64,000 nt of DNA from CAYOOP01 sp964405685. Lineage in GTDB: Bacteria > Pseudomonadota > Alphaproteobacteria > Rickettsiales > SXRF01. Below, one piece after another: positions 46,767-56,262 of this stretch. Position 1 is the stretch's first letter. Each line of letters starts with the position of its first letter. Made by a program: the position numbers and the translations under genes. Location of the stretch: assembly GCA_964405685.1 (NCBI GenBank), contig CAYOOP010000004.1, forward strand, positions 1-64,000, read 5' to 3'. The notes below the pieces were generated by a model. That model was not told where the DNA came from. It did no database searches and was given only the letters and a program-made list of their open reading frames with translations.

Positions 46767-47582
46767 TTATACATACGGCGGTTTTAGTAGGCCTTTGGGC
46801 GACTCAGTAAAAATCTCATAGCCATCCTTCGTCACAGCAATCGTGTGTTCAAACTGCGCCGATAAGCTTTTATCCCGCGTCGTCACCGTCCAGCCGTCGT
46901 GCTTGCTGCAGATGGTTTCATAGCGTCCGGCGTTGATCATCGGTTCAACCGTGAAAAACATACCCTCTTTGAGCACCATGCCTTGCCCAGGCTTGCCGTA
47001 ATGCACCACGTTCGGTGCGGTGTGGAAAATCTGGCCGATGCCATGGCCGCAGTAATCCCGCACCACGGAAAAACGGTTCGCCTCGGCGAAGCTTTGGATA
47101 GCGTGGCCGATGTCACCGAGTGTCGCACCGGGCTTTACCATCGCAATCCCGCGCATCATCGCTTCATAGGTGATTTCCACCAGGCGCTTGGCTTTGGTCG
47201 GCACGTCGCCCACGTAAAACATGCGGCTGGTGTCACCGTACCAACCGTTTAAAATCACGGTGACGTCAATGTTGACAATGTCGCCGTTTTTGAGCTTTGC
47301 ATCGCCCGGAATACCGTGGCAGACGACGTGGTTGATGGAGGTGCAGATGGATTTGGGGAATCCACGGTAATTCAGTGGCGCAGGAATCGCCCCGCGCTCG
47401 ATGATATAGTTGTGGCAGAGGTCATTGAGCGCATTGGTGGTGATGCCCACCACCACATGCGGCGTGATCATATCAAGCACCTCCGCCGCGAGCCTTCCGG
47501 CGGCGCGCATATGCGTGAACGCATCCGCCCCGTGAATCACTATCGGCCGGTCGTCCTGTTCGTCGTCTTCGTCGGTGTTCAT
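46767..47582 (-). CDS. map: Methionine aminopeptidase type I
   Basis: Removes the N-terminal methionine from new proteins. ATG 47582 (MNTDEDDEQDDRPIVIHG) gives 271 residues; the open frame upstream reads through an AT-rich repeat. The metal ligands lie in NIDVTVILNGWYGDTSRMF, YCGHGIGQIFH and FFTVEPMIN. No clear Shine-Dalgarno site precedes the start. Confidence 0.95.
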   Translation of the reverse strand: MNTDEDDEQDDRPIVIHGADAFTHMRAAGRLAAEVLDMITPHVVVGITTNALNDLCHNYIIERGAIPAPLNYRGFPKSICTSINHVVCHGIPGDAKLKNGDIVNIDVTVILNGWYGDTSRMFYVGDVPTKAKRLVEITYEAMMRGIAMVKPGATLGDIGHAIQSFAEANRFSVVRDYCGHGIGQIFHTAPNVVHYGKPGQGMVLKEGMFFTVEPMINAGRYETICSKHDGWTVTTRDKSLSAQFEHTIAVTKDGYEIFTESPKGLLKPPYV

Positions 47583-47664
47583 GGTAATTGGTGGTTGGTA
47601 ATTGGTGGTTGGATGCTGTAGACTAATACACCAATACTCAATTACCAATTACTAATTACCGCCT
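47583..47664. repeat. AT-rich inverted repeat (TTGGTAATTGG type), copy 2
   Basis: TGGTAATTGGTGG occurs twice in tandem at the left and is mirrored by ATTACCAATTACTAATTACC at the right. It fills the whole gap between the divergent map and CinA-like genes and must hold both promoters. A related element is at 31684-31768. Confidence 0.65.
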
Positions 47665-47665
47665 T

Positions 47666-48406
47666 ATGCAGAATCCAACAGCGTGCGTTATCGTCATAGG
47701 CAACGAGATCCTCTCGGGCCGCACGAAGGATAAAAACCTCGTCTGGCTCGCGGAGCAGCTCAATTTCTTGGGAATCCGGCTGATGGAAGCGCGGGTGATC
47801 CCGGACCTTGAACATGTGATCATCGCCACACTCCGCGAATGCGCGGATAAATTCACCTATGTGTTCACGACCGGCGGCATCGGCCCCACGCATGATGATA
47901 TTACGGCCGCATCGGTCGCCAAAATGGCCGGTGTGCCGCTGGTGGTGGACGCGGAAGCGAAAGAGCGCTTGATTAGGCATTATGGCGGCGCGGAGCATGT
48001 GAACGAGGCGCGGCTGCGTATGGCGACCGTGCCGCAGGGAGCAAAACTGATTCTAAACCCCGTCTCCGGCGCGCCGGGATTTACTATCCGGAATATCTAC
48101 GTCATGGCGGGCGTGCCGAGCATTATGCAGGCGATGTTTGATTCGATGAAACACACGCTGGTCGGCGGCGAGCCGATGCTTTCACGTACCTTAAGCGCCT
48201 TTGTCACCGAAGGATTGATCGCCAAGGAACTGGGCGCAATTCAAACCAACCACCCTACCACCGACATCGGCAGCTACCCATTTTCTCGCGACGGCAAACT
48301 CGGCACCAGCATTGTCATCCGCTCCACCGACAAAACCGCCATGAACGCCGCAACGGACACTGTGCATGCATTGCTTGCCAAACATGCAGAGGTTACGGAG
48401 GAGTAG
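47666..48406 (+). CDS. CinA-like molybdopterin-binding domain protein
   Basis: The 246-residue protein is the N-terminal MoCF/MoaB-like domain of CinA without the deamidase half: VIVIGNEILSGRTKDKN, FTTGGIGPTHDDITAASVAKM and MAGVPSIMQAMFD. Stand-alone forms are common in alphaproteobacteria. Relatives have been linked to pyrophosphatase activity on nucleotides such as FAD and ADP-ribose, but its role here is open. Confidence 0.9.
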   Translation: MQNPTACVIVIGNEILSGRTKDKNLVWLAEQLNFLGIRLMEARVIPDLEHVIIATLRECADKFTYVFTTGGIGPTHDDITAASVAKMAGVPLVVDAEAKERLIRHYGGAEHVNEARLRMATVPQGAKLILNPVSGAPGFTIRNIYVMAGVPSIMQAMFDSMKHTLVGGEPMLSRTLSAFVTEGLIAKELGAIQTNHPTTDIGSYPFSRDGKLGTSIVIRSTDKTAMNAATDTVHALLAKHAEVTEE

Positions 48407-48415
48407 GTTCAAATC

Positions 48416-49105
48416 TTACGCAGATATAACGCTGTTCGATGAGCTTCTTGGAAGAGTTCGATCCAGAAGAGGCCCAATGGCAACATCCAATTTCTTTTCA
48501 TCGGCAGCAACCCGGAGTTCTGCGGCAGATTTACTGCCTGCCAAGGGTTCCGTAAGCACTTCTCCATCTTCTCTTTCCACCGTAAAGCGTTCTTGTAGGA
48601 AATTTACAAGTCCTCTCCTTGCTTGATCTGTGTGATCATCTTCAATCGCTCTGCTAAGAAGTTTCTGCCTCGCAAGATCCGTCCATAGAGCTTCATAGAT
48701 AGCTCGTCTTTCGGCTGGAATAGCTTCCATGGATATACCGGCTGAAGAAGATATATCCTGCAGCGTTTTCGGAGATGGAGTGTGAGCAAGAATTTTATCG
48801 TCAACCAATTCAGCAATTGCAGCATTAATACTGGATGTTAATTGGGCGACTCGCCTATATGCAGCGTTAGCGTCTACCTCGACGGGGGCTGTAATACCCG
48901 TATCTGTAGCATAACGTGCCTGGAAAAGACCGGCGATTTGGTTAGATGTACTTGCAATCGCTTCCTGTCGATTGACTACTTTGCTTAGAATTTGGCTCCG
49001 AACCAGACTAGCTGTTAAAGCTCTGAACGACTGAGTTTGGGTTTCGCTCAATCCAGATACGTCAAGATTTGCATGGTCTAGAATTTGATCGATCGTTGGT
49101 TTCAT
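48416..49105 (-). CDS. Orphan hypothetical protein
   Basis: The 229-residue protein is soluble, Ala/Ser-rich and nearly all helical (TQTQSFRALTASLVRSQILSK, RRVAQLTSSINAAIAELVDD). No family recognised. A possible promoter, TTGACA-17-TCAAAT on the minus strand, overlaps an 18-bp perfect palindrome (49156-49173). AAGGGA precedes ATG 49105. It lies directly downstream of murI on the same strand. Confidence 0.65.
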   Translation of the reverse strand: MKPTIDQILDHANLDVSGLSETQTQSFRALTASLVRSQILSKVVNRQEAIASTSNQIAGLFQARYATDTGITAPVEVDANAAYRRVAQLTSSINAAIAELVDDKILAHTPSPKTLQDISSSAGISMEAIPAERRAIYEALWTDLARQKLLSRAIEDDHTDQARRGLVNFLQERFTVEREDGEVLTEPLAGSKSAAELRVAADEKKLDVAIGPLLDRTLPRSSSNSVISA

Positions 49106-49155
49106 ATTTATCCCTTTAATTGACTACTCTTTATACTGGTTTTCGCGATTTGAAC

Positions 49156-49173
49156 ACATAAATTAATTTATGT
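49156..49173. promoter_or_regulatory. 18-bp perfect palindrome at the murI stop codon
   Basis: ACATAAATTAATTTATGT is a perfect inverted repeat that lies between a TTGACA-like -35 and its -10 in front of the 229-residue orphan gene. Its last base is the first base of the murI stop region. It looks like an operator. Confidence 0.5.
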
Positions 49174-50066
49174 CAATATATTGTTGCCAAAAGCTCGGTG
49201 CGAGCAAACCCTTCTCCCGCAAATAGCGCTTCGTAGCTCTCGAAATGGCGGTTGTCGGTGACATAAGCAACACTCGAATTTCCCTCCCCCACAGGGCTCG
49301 ACGCGGAGCAGCGTCGAGGGTTAGGGAGGGGGCTGTCTTGAATAGTGTGAATGCTTATTTGCGAAGTAGAGCAAGCCTGCCCCCCACCTAACCTCCCCCC
49401 TATGGGGGGAGGGACTGCAACAGCCAAAGCGCGGCGGGCGATGGCCTCGGAAGAATCTATCCACGCAACCGGCCAGGGCGCAAGTGGGCGCAGGCGTTCT
49501 AAAATCAATGGATAATGGGTGCAGCCGAGCACAATAGCGTCCGTGCGGCCTTTTGCATCATCATGAAAAGCAAGGGTGATTTCGCGGCGCAAATCTTCAT
49601 CAGCAACCGGCAAATCCAGCAACCATTGTTCGGTGAGTGTTGCGAGGTTCGGCGCGGCGGTGATATCCACCACGCAATCGGCGGCGAATTCGGCAATCAG
49701 ACCATCCGAATAACGGCTGTGGGCGGTGTTGGGTGTAGCAAGCAAGGTGAAGCGGCGGGTTTTAGAAAGTTGCGCTGCCGTTTTAATCGCCGGCACAGTG
49801 CCCACAAATGTGGATGGGCAGCTAGCACGCAGCGCCTCAAGACACAAAGTAGAAAGCGTATTGCACGCAAGTACCACGGTGTCGCTCTGCTGCGCCTTCA
49901 ATTGATGCAACACTGCGCGTGCACGGGTGAGCAATTCCTCTGGGCTTTTTGCACCATACGGAAACCCGCCTGTATCCGCGACATACGTAATCGGCACCTC
50001 CGGCGCCAGCGCCCGCAGTGCCCGCACCACTGAAATTCCTCCAAGGCCTGAATCGATGATGATCAT
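49173..50066 (-). CDS. murI: Glutamate racemase with repeat-derived insertion
   Basis: Makes D-glutamate for peptidoglycan. IIIDSGLGGISVVRAL, the first catalytic cysteine in LACNTLSTLC and the second in LGCTHYPLILERL are intact. Residues of about 218-262 (PPPIGGRLGGGQACSTSQIS onwards) are encoded by a palindromic repeat at 49281-49414 inserted in frame; normal MurI sequence resumes with the C-terminal helices. ATG 50066 is the natural start, just upstream of the brnA stop. The insertion lies after the active-site residues and may form a surface loop. Confidence 0.93.
   Translation of the reverse strand: MIIIDSGLGGISVVRALRALAPEVPITYVADTGGFPYGAKSPEELLTRARAVLHQLKAQQSDTVVLACNTLSTLCLEALRASCPSTFVGTVPAIKTAAQLSKTRRFTLLATPNTAHSRYSDGLIAEFAADCVVDITAAPNLATLTEQWLLDLPVADEDLRREITLAFHDDAKGRTDAIVLGCTHYPLILERLRPLAPWPVAWIDSSEAIARRALAVAVPPPIGGRLGGGQACSTSQISIHTIQDSPLPNPRRCSASSPVGEGNSSVAYVTDNRHFESYEALFAGEGFARTELLATIY
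49281..49414. repeat. Palindromic repeat, family B, inside murI
   Basis: The element runs from TCCCTCCCCCACAGGG to CTATGGGGGGAGGGAC. Two half-elements (CGACGCGGAGCAGCGTCG hairpin; CCTAACCTCCCCCCTATGGG) are inverted relative to each other across GGTTAGGGAGGGGG and CCCCCCACCTAACC. It is read through in frame as part of murI. Confidence 0.88.
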
Positions 50067-50067
50067 G

Positions 50068-50340
50068 CTAGTGATTGAGACCAACGGCCGCGCGCAGCAA
50101 ATCATTCACGCGCGTCTGCCAACCCACGCCACTGGCGCGCAGCGCCGCTAAAATATCCTTATCCAGACTCACACTCACCACCGCCTTGTTGCGCCCTGCC
50201 GGCCTGCCGCGGCCACGACGTTCCTTTTGAAATCGTGCTACCATCTCCGGCGCAAGCTTTTTTATTGGACGCATTTGTTTAATATCACTACGAGAAAGCG
50301 CTAACGCATCCCCTGATTTATTCGTCAATTTCTTCTTCAT
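50068..50340 (-). CDS. brnA: BrnA-family antitoxin
   Basis: The 90-residue protein from ATG 50340 (MKKKLTNKSGDALALSRSDI) has the basic linker GRGRPAGRNK and the ribbon-helix-helix part VVSVSLDKDILAALRASGVGWQTRVNDLLR. BrnA neutralises BrnT and represses the operon. It overlaps the 3' end of brnT by 23 bases. Confidence 0.9.
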   Translation of the reverse strand: MKKKLTNKSGDALALSRSDIKQMRPIKKLAPEMVARFQKERRGRGRPAGRNKAVVSVSLDKDILAALRASGVGWQTRVNDLLRAAVGLNH

Positions 50341-50590
50341 AATATTCCACCTCCTTACGTTTTGCCTTACGCAGACTGATAATACGGTAATTGTTACCTC
50401 GCGGTGTATAGACACATACATGCAACCTTGGACCAAGATTTACAAGCGCTAGAAACCTTTCTTCACCGTATTCCTTGCGACTATCGGGGAACCTAAGCGC
50501 ATTTTCCCAATCCAATTCCCACACGTCCTCAAAATCCACTCCGTGTTTTTCGAGATTACGTCTGCGTTTAGCTTCATCCCACTCAAACAT
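50318..50590 (-). CDS. brnT: BrnT-family toxin
   Basis: The 90-residue ribonuclease-type toxin has FEWDEAKRRRNLEKHGVDFEDV, LRFPDSRKEYGEERFLALV and the C-terminal RIISLRKAKRKEVEYYEE, all BrnT hallmarks. It precedes its antitoxin as in other brnTA operons. A consensus promoter places the transcript start at or next to the ATG, so its message may be leaderless. Confidence 0.95.
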   Translation of the reverse strand: MFEWDEAKRRRNLEKHGVDFEDVWELDWENALRFPDSRKEYGEERFLALVNLGPRLHVCVYTPRGNNYRIISLRKAKRKEVEYYEEEIDE

Positions 50591-50595
50591 GATTA

Positions 50596-50624
50596 AATAT
50601 AGCTATAAATATTAAAGATGTCAA
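50596..50624 (-). promoter_or_regulatory. Consensus promoter and operator of brnTA
   Basis: On the minus strand a perfect -35 TTGACA (50624-50619), a 17-base spacer and -10 TATATT (50601-50596) form an excellent sigma-70 promoter. The palindrome TATAGCTATA overlaps spacer and -10, and is the likely BrnA site. Only five bases separate the -10 from the brnT ATG. The -35 overlaps the end of the upstream ydfG gene. Confidence 0.82.
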
Positions 50625-51376
50625 GCTTTCCTTGCGACTGCGAAAGGTGAAAACGCCTGCATGGTCGGCATGAGTTCGATCTGGTTGATGTTGACGTGTT
50701 TGGGGCGAATCAAGCACCAATAAACCGTCTCGGCGATGTCCTGTGCGGTAAGCGGTTGCATACCTGCATACACATTGTCCGCCTTTTGCTTGTCACCGCG
50801 GAAGCGCACCGTTGAAAATTCCGTATCGCACATGCCGGGTTCGATGGTGGTAACACGGATATTTTTACCCAACAGATCCGCACGTAAATTAAGCGAGAAT
50901 TGTTTCAAAAACGCCTTGGTTGCGCCATACACATTCCCACCCGGGTATGGGTAGTTCCCAGCAATCGAACCGAGGTTCACAATGTGTCCAGAATCACGCT
51001 CAATCATGCCGGGCAACAGTGCACTCGTGCAGTGAAGCACACCATTGATATTCGTATCGATCATCTGCGCAATATCTTCGCCGCTCATTTTTTCTAGGCC
51101 TGTTAAGCCCAGAGCAAGCCCTGCATTGTTGATCAAAATATCCACGTTTTTAAAGGCCGCAGGGAGATTTTTAACAGCATTTTCCACCGCATGCTTATCG
51201 CGCACATCGAGTTGAACCGTGTGCAAACGCTCGTGTTTGCCCAAGCTTTCCAAACGCTCCTTGCGCCGCCCGGTGGCGATCACGCGTGCACCATGTTGCA
51301 AAAAGAGTTTCGCCATCGCCTCGCCAAAACCGGCGGTCGCCCCGGTAATGAAGATGGTGTGGGCAGAAAGCGTCAT
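50621..51376 (-). CDS. ydfG: YdfG-like NADP-dependent short-chain dehydrogenase
   Basis: The 251-residue SDR closely follows E. coli YdfG: TGATAGFGEAMAKLFLQHG with the Arg pair for NADP, LINNAGLALGL, NLGSIAGNYPYPGGNVYGATKAF with catalytic Ser-Tyr-Lys, and NINQIELMPTMQ near the end. Such enzymes oxidise serine and 3-hydroxy acids or reduce malonic semialdehyde. Its start overlaps the stop of the marR gene. Confidence 0.9.
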   Translation of the reverse strand: MTLSAHTIFITGATAGFGEAMAKLFLQHGARVIATGRRKERLESLGKHERLHTVQLDVRDKHAVENAVKNLPAAFKNVDILINNAGLALGLTGLEKMSGEDIAQMIDTNINGVLHCTSALLPGMIERDSGHIVNLGSIAGNYPYPGGNVYGATKAFLKQFSLNLRADLLGKNIRVTTIEPGMCDTEFSTVRFRGDKQKADNVYAGMQPLTAQDIAETVYWCLIRPKHVNINQIELMPTMQAFSPFAVARKA

Positions 51377-51726
51377 GCAGCGGACTTGCTAACTTTAAGT
51401 ACCAGCTCGGCATATTCGGTAAGAAATACCGAACCTTTCACCGTACGCTGGAGTAGCACGCTGCGCTTATCGTCCTTCGCGCGGCTGCGTTTTAGCAACT
51501 TGGCGCGCTCGAGCATATCCAGCGCGCGGCAAATAGCGGGTTTGGAAATACTAAGTTGCTCGCTTAAATCGCGCACGCTCTGCGGCGTCGCGCTCAAGTA
51601 TACACTCAGCAAAATGCTCATCTGCCGCGAGGAAAGATCATAGGGCAAATGCTGCAAACAGGCGGTGTGCACGCCGTGTTGAAATTGCAAAACCTTCATG
51701 GCTTTGGTGGAGCTAAGTTCAGACAT
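51373..51726 (-). CDS. MarR-family transcription regulator
   Basis: The 117-residue winged-helix protein shows SSRQMSILLSVYLSATPQSV, the recognition region LSEQLSISKPAICRALDMLE and the wing RAKDDKRSVLLQRTVKG. It is shorter than typical MarR at the ends. It overlaps both pepA and ydfG and may control its own operon. Confidence 0.85.
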   Translation of the reverse strand: MSELSSTKAMKVLQFQHGVHTACLQHLPYDLSSRQMSILLSVYLSATPQSVRDLSEQLSISKPAICRALDMLERAKLLKRSRAKDDKRSVLLQRTVKGSVFLTEYAELVLKVSKSAA

Positions 51727-53113
51727 AACGTTCCTTTAGGTAGGTATAAATAGTGCGCAGCGTTTGCGCCTCGCCGCCGGTGGGCTTACCGGCTGAATCT
51801 TTTGTGTTCCAGGCCATGAGGTCAATATGCGCCCAGGATGCCGCATGTTCCACGAATTCTTTGAGGTAAAGCGCTGCGGAAATCGCCCCGCCCTGGCCGG
51901 TTTCCGGATCATTGCTGATGTCAGCAATTTTAGAATTCAGCTGCGCACGATACGGCGCATACAGCGGCAAGCGGTAGAGTGGGTCCTCCAATGCAATGCC
52001 GGTTTTTTGCAAGGCATCCGCAAGTTTGTCGTCGCTCGTAAACAGCGCCGGAAGCTCGGTGCCAAGCGCTACGCGTGCTGCCCCAGTCAAGGTTGCAAAA
52101 TCAATCAGCAAATCGGGTTTTTCGCGGTCGGCTTCTGCCAACGCATCGCACAAAATGAGGCGCCCTTCGGCGTCCGTATTCCCAATTTCAACGGTGAGGC
52201 CTTTGCGAGATTTGATGATATCGAGCGGCCGCATGGCGTTGCCGGAAACAGCATTTTCAACGATCGGTAGCAGCACACGCAAACGCACGGGAAGTTTTTG
52301 CGCCATAATGACATTGGCAAGCGCAAGTGCCACGGCCGCGCCGCCCATGTCTTTTTTCATCAGACGCATGTTGCTGGAAGGTTTGATATCCAGCCCGCCA
52401 GAATCAAAACACACGCCCTTGCCTACCAGCGTTACCTTCGGGTGTTTGGGGTTCCCCCAGGTGATATCCACCAGCCGCGGCGCAACCGCGCTGGCTTTCC
52501 CCACCGCGTAAATCAGCGGATAGTTTTGCTTGAGCAATTGCTCACCAACAATCACTTTCGTCTGCGCTTTATGTTTCTTGGCAACGCTCAAGGCTTCCGC
52601 CGCCAGGCTATCGGGCAGCAAGTCATTCGCGGGCGTGGTGATGAGGTCGCGCGCATGGGCAATGCTACTGGTGAGCGTTTTTACCTCCGCAATATCCACG
52701 CCCTTTGGGGCTACGAGCGTGGCATAAGTATCCTTAGATTTTTTGTATGCGGTGAACTCGTAACAGCCCAGAAGCCAGCCGAGCGCCAGTGCATTCGCTT
52801 CGTCTTTTTTGAGTGATGCATTGATGGCGTAAACACCTTCCGGCAAGGCTTTTGGCAGATGCGCAAGTGCATAAATTCCAAGCTTATCGACGATTTGAAG
52901 TACAGCAGAGAGGTTGCCGCTGGCATCCGGCAACAACGCATAACCGCCCGCCTTGGCTTTGAAACCTGTTGATTTCAGCCAGTTTTGCGCCGGTTTCGGC
53001 TGTTTTTTCGTCCACGCAGCATATTCCTTAGCCGGAACGATATGCAGTGGTACATGGTTTTTGGAGGTATTGGTGAGATATTGAAGCATAGGTGCCAAGG
53101 GTTTAGCATCCAC
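51719..53113 (-). CDS. M17 leucyl aminopeptidase
   Basis: The 464-residue protein has the M17 metal and active-site blocks LVGKGVCFDSGGLDIKPS, MKKDMGGAA and NTDAEGRLILCDAL. It releases N-terminal residues from peptides. The catalytic C-terminal domain is complete, while the N-terminal domain is shorter than in E. coli PepA, as in other alphaproteobacterial forms. ATG 53113 or 53089 could be the start. marR overlaps its stop by eight bases. Confidence 0.92.
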   Translation of the reverse strand: MDAKPLAPMLQYLTNTSKNHVPLHIVPAKEYAAWTKKQPKPAQNWLKSTGFKAKAGGYALLPDASGNLSAVLQIVDKLGIYALAHLPKALPEGVYAINASLKKDEANALALGWLLGCYEFTAYKKSKDTYATLVAPKGVDIAEVKTLTSSIAHARDLITTPANDLLPDSLAAEALSVAKKHKAQTKVIVGEQLLKQNYPLIYAVGKASAVAPRLVDITWGNPKHPKVTLVGKGVCFDSGGLDIKPSSNMRLMKKDMGGAAVALALANVIMAQKLPVRLRVLLPIVENAVSGNAMRPLDIIKSRKGLTVEIGNTDAEGRLILCDALAEADREKPDLLIDFATLTGAARVALGTELPALFTSDDKLADALQKTGIALEDPLYRLPLYAPYRAQLNSKIADISNDPETGQGGAISAALYLKEFVEHAASWAHIDLMAWNTKDSAGKPTGGEAQTLRTIYTYLKERYV

Positions 53114-53131
53114 CTACGCAGGGTTCAAGTG

Positions 53132-53923
53132 TTATGCGCCAATACCGTCACGCGGATTTTTGGAAATAACATCACCTGCAGAAACTACTGAGCCTAGCTG
53201 TGTGCGTCTTATTGGTAAAATGTCCCCCTCGCCTGGCCCATGATCGTCTGGTGTTGGACTATTCTCGGCAGCCTCAGTTGATTGGGGAAAGGAAATAGTG
53301 ATGGGGTCAGATTGTCGATCATTTCCTCGTAAAACAGCTGGATCATCTCTTTTTGATATTGATCTCTCTTCATCTATCATCTCTTGCGCATGTTTCAATA
53401 TTTCTTCTCCTCGTTCAACAACTAGTGCTTCCTTCCCATGTTCATCACGCACACTGCGAATAATACTTAGCATACCGGCATCTATCGCAAACAATTTGTC
53501 ATAATCGTCAGGACTACTGTTTTTAAATACAACTGCGTTTTCGATAGGGCTCCCTGCTGCATAATCACGCATCACTGCTTCTGAACGGCCAGTTAGTTGA
53601 ATGGCAGCGCGCTTGAGCCAATAAAGTTGGTCCGCCAACTCCAAAGTGTCTTGGCTAGGTATGACTTCGGTAGCACCTTTTTCATGCTTTATTGTTTTGA
53701 GAAACCTTGCTACTTCAACTGCCGCAATAGTACCTAACAATGCAGATGGCTCATCACCATCCTTAGCTGGGTCTCTATACCCAACTCCAAACATTTCTTT
53801 ATCCGAGTGCCCTCTGTAGAAATCCGGCGAATATTTGTCTTCTAAGTGCTGAAAAATCAGATTGCTGAACGTATCATTCCTCAAAACAACATCATGAAAC
53901 AATTGTGTGAATTGTTGCCTCAT
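53132..53923 (-). CDS. Orphan hypothetical protein
   Basis: The 263-residue soluble protein begins MRQQFTQLFHDVVLRNDTFS, has a helical middle (LADQLYWLKRAAIQLTGRS) and a low-complexity C-terminus with acidic and Pro-rich stretches. No domain recognised. It is A/T-richer than neighbours and has the best-conserved regulon box upstream (53960-54004). It lies between the pepA operon and parE on the same strand. Confidence 0.68.
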   Translation of the reverse strand: MRQQFTQLFHDVVLRNDTFSNLIFQHLEDKYSPDFYRGHSDKEMFGVGYRDPAKDGDEPSALLGTIAAVEVARFLKTIKHEKGATEVIPSQDTLELADQLYWLKRAAIQLTGRSEAVMRDYAAGSPIENAVVFKNSSPDDYDKLFAIDAGMLSIIRSVRDEHGKEALVVERGEEILKHAQEMIDEERSISKRDDPAVLRGNDRQSDPITISFPQSTEAAENSPTPDDHGPGEGDILPIRRTQLGSVVSAGDVISKNPRDGIGA

Positions 53924-53959
53924 AAGAAAAACTCCAAAATTTTAAAGAATTACTTCGCC

Positions 53960-54004
53960 ATTCTACCCCATGCATGGTTAGAATTGTGTGAAGGTTGTGT
54001 GAAA
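53960..54004 (-). promoter_or_regulatory. Two 11-bp repeats with -10 (regulon box), site 6
   Basis: On the minus strand TTTCACACAAC (54004-53994) and CTTCACACAAT (53993-53983) are followed after 17 bases by TAGAAT (53965-53960). The two units differ at only two positions. It serves the gene starting at 53923. Confidence 0.78.
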
Positions 54005-54047
54005 CTATCTATCTTATTGATATAAGAGTATTCTTCTAAACAAAACT

Positions 54048-54085
54048 GAGATCCTGCGCAGGTGCTATGCACCTCGCAGGATGAC
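54048..54085. repeat. Short palindromic repeat (GATCCTGCG type)
   Basis: GAGATCCTGCGCAGGTGC and GCACCTCGCAGGATGACG pair imperfectly. It looks like half of the element at 19201-19286 and lies 12 bases after the parE stop. Confidence 0.7.
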
Positions 54086-54096
54086 GTACAAGCCAG

Positions 54097-56085
<1,989 letters not shown>

Positions 56086-56089
56086 TTAG

Positions 56090-56203
56090 TCCCCCCGCTT
56101 GCGGGGGGATTCAGGGGGGAAGGTTCCCCCACCCACGCAGCTCAACGATTTTGTAAGCATAAAATCGAAGCTCCGTTGCCCTCCCCCGCAAGCGGGGGAG
56201 GTG
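56090..56203. repeat. Dispersed palindromic repeat, family A, copy 4
   Basis: CCCCCCGCTTGCGGGGGG and CCCTCCCCCGCAAGCGGGGG ends with CACCCACGCAGCTCAACGAT and the GATTTTGTAAGCATAAAATC hairpin inside. It fills the gap between the divergent parE and the Cache-protein gene. Confidence 0.9.
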
Positions 56204-56262
56204 ATCTGAAGACGGCGTTTTAAACTATTCACAAACGCCAATCAAGTGGTATAAGAGGGTGT

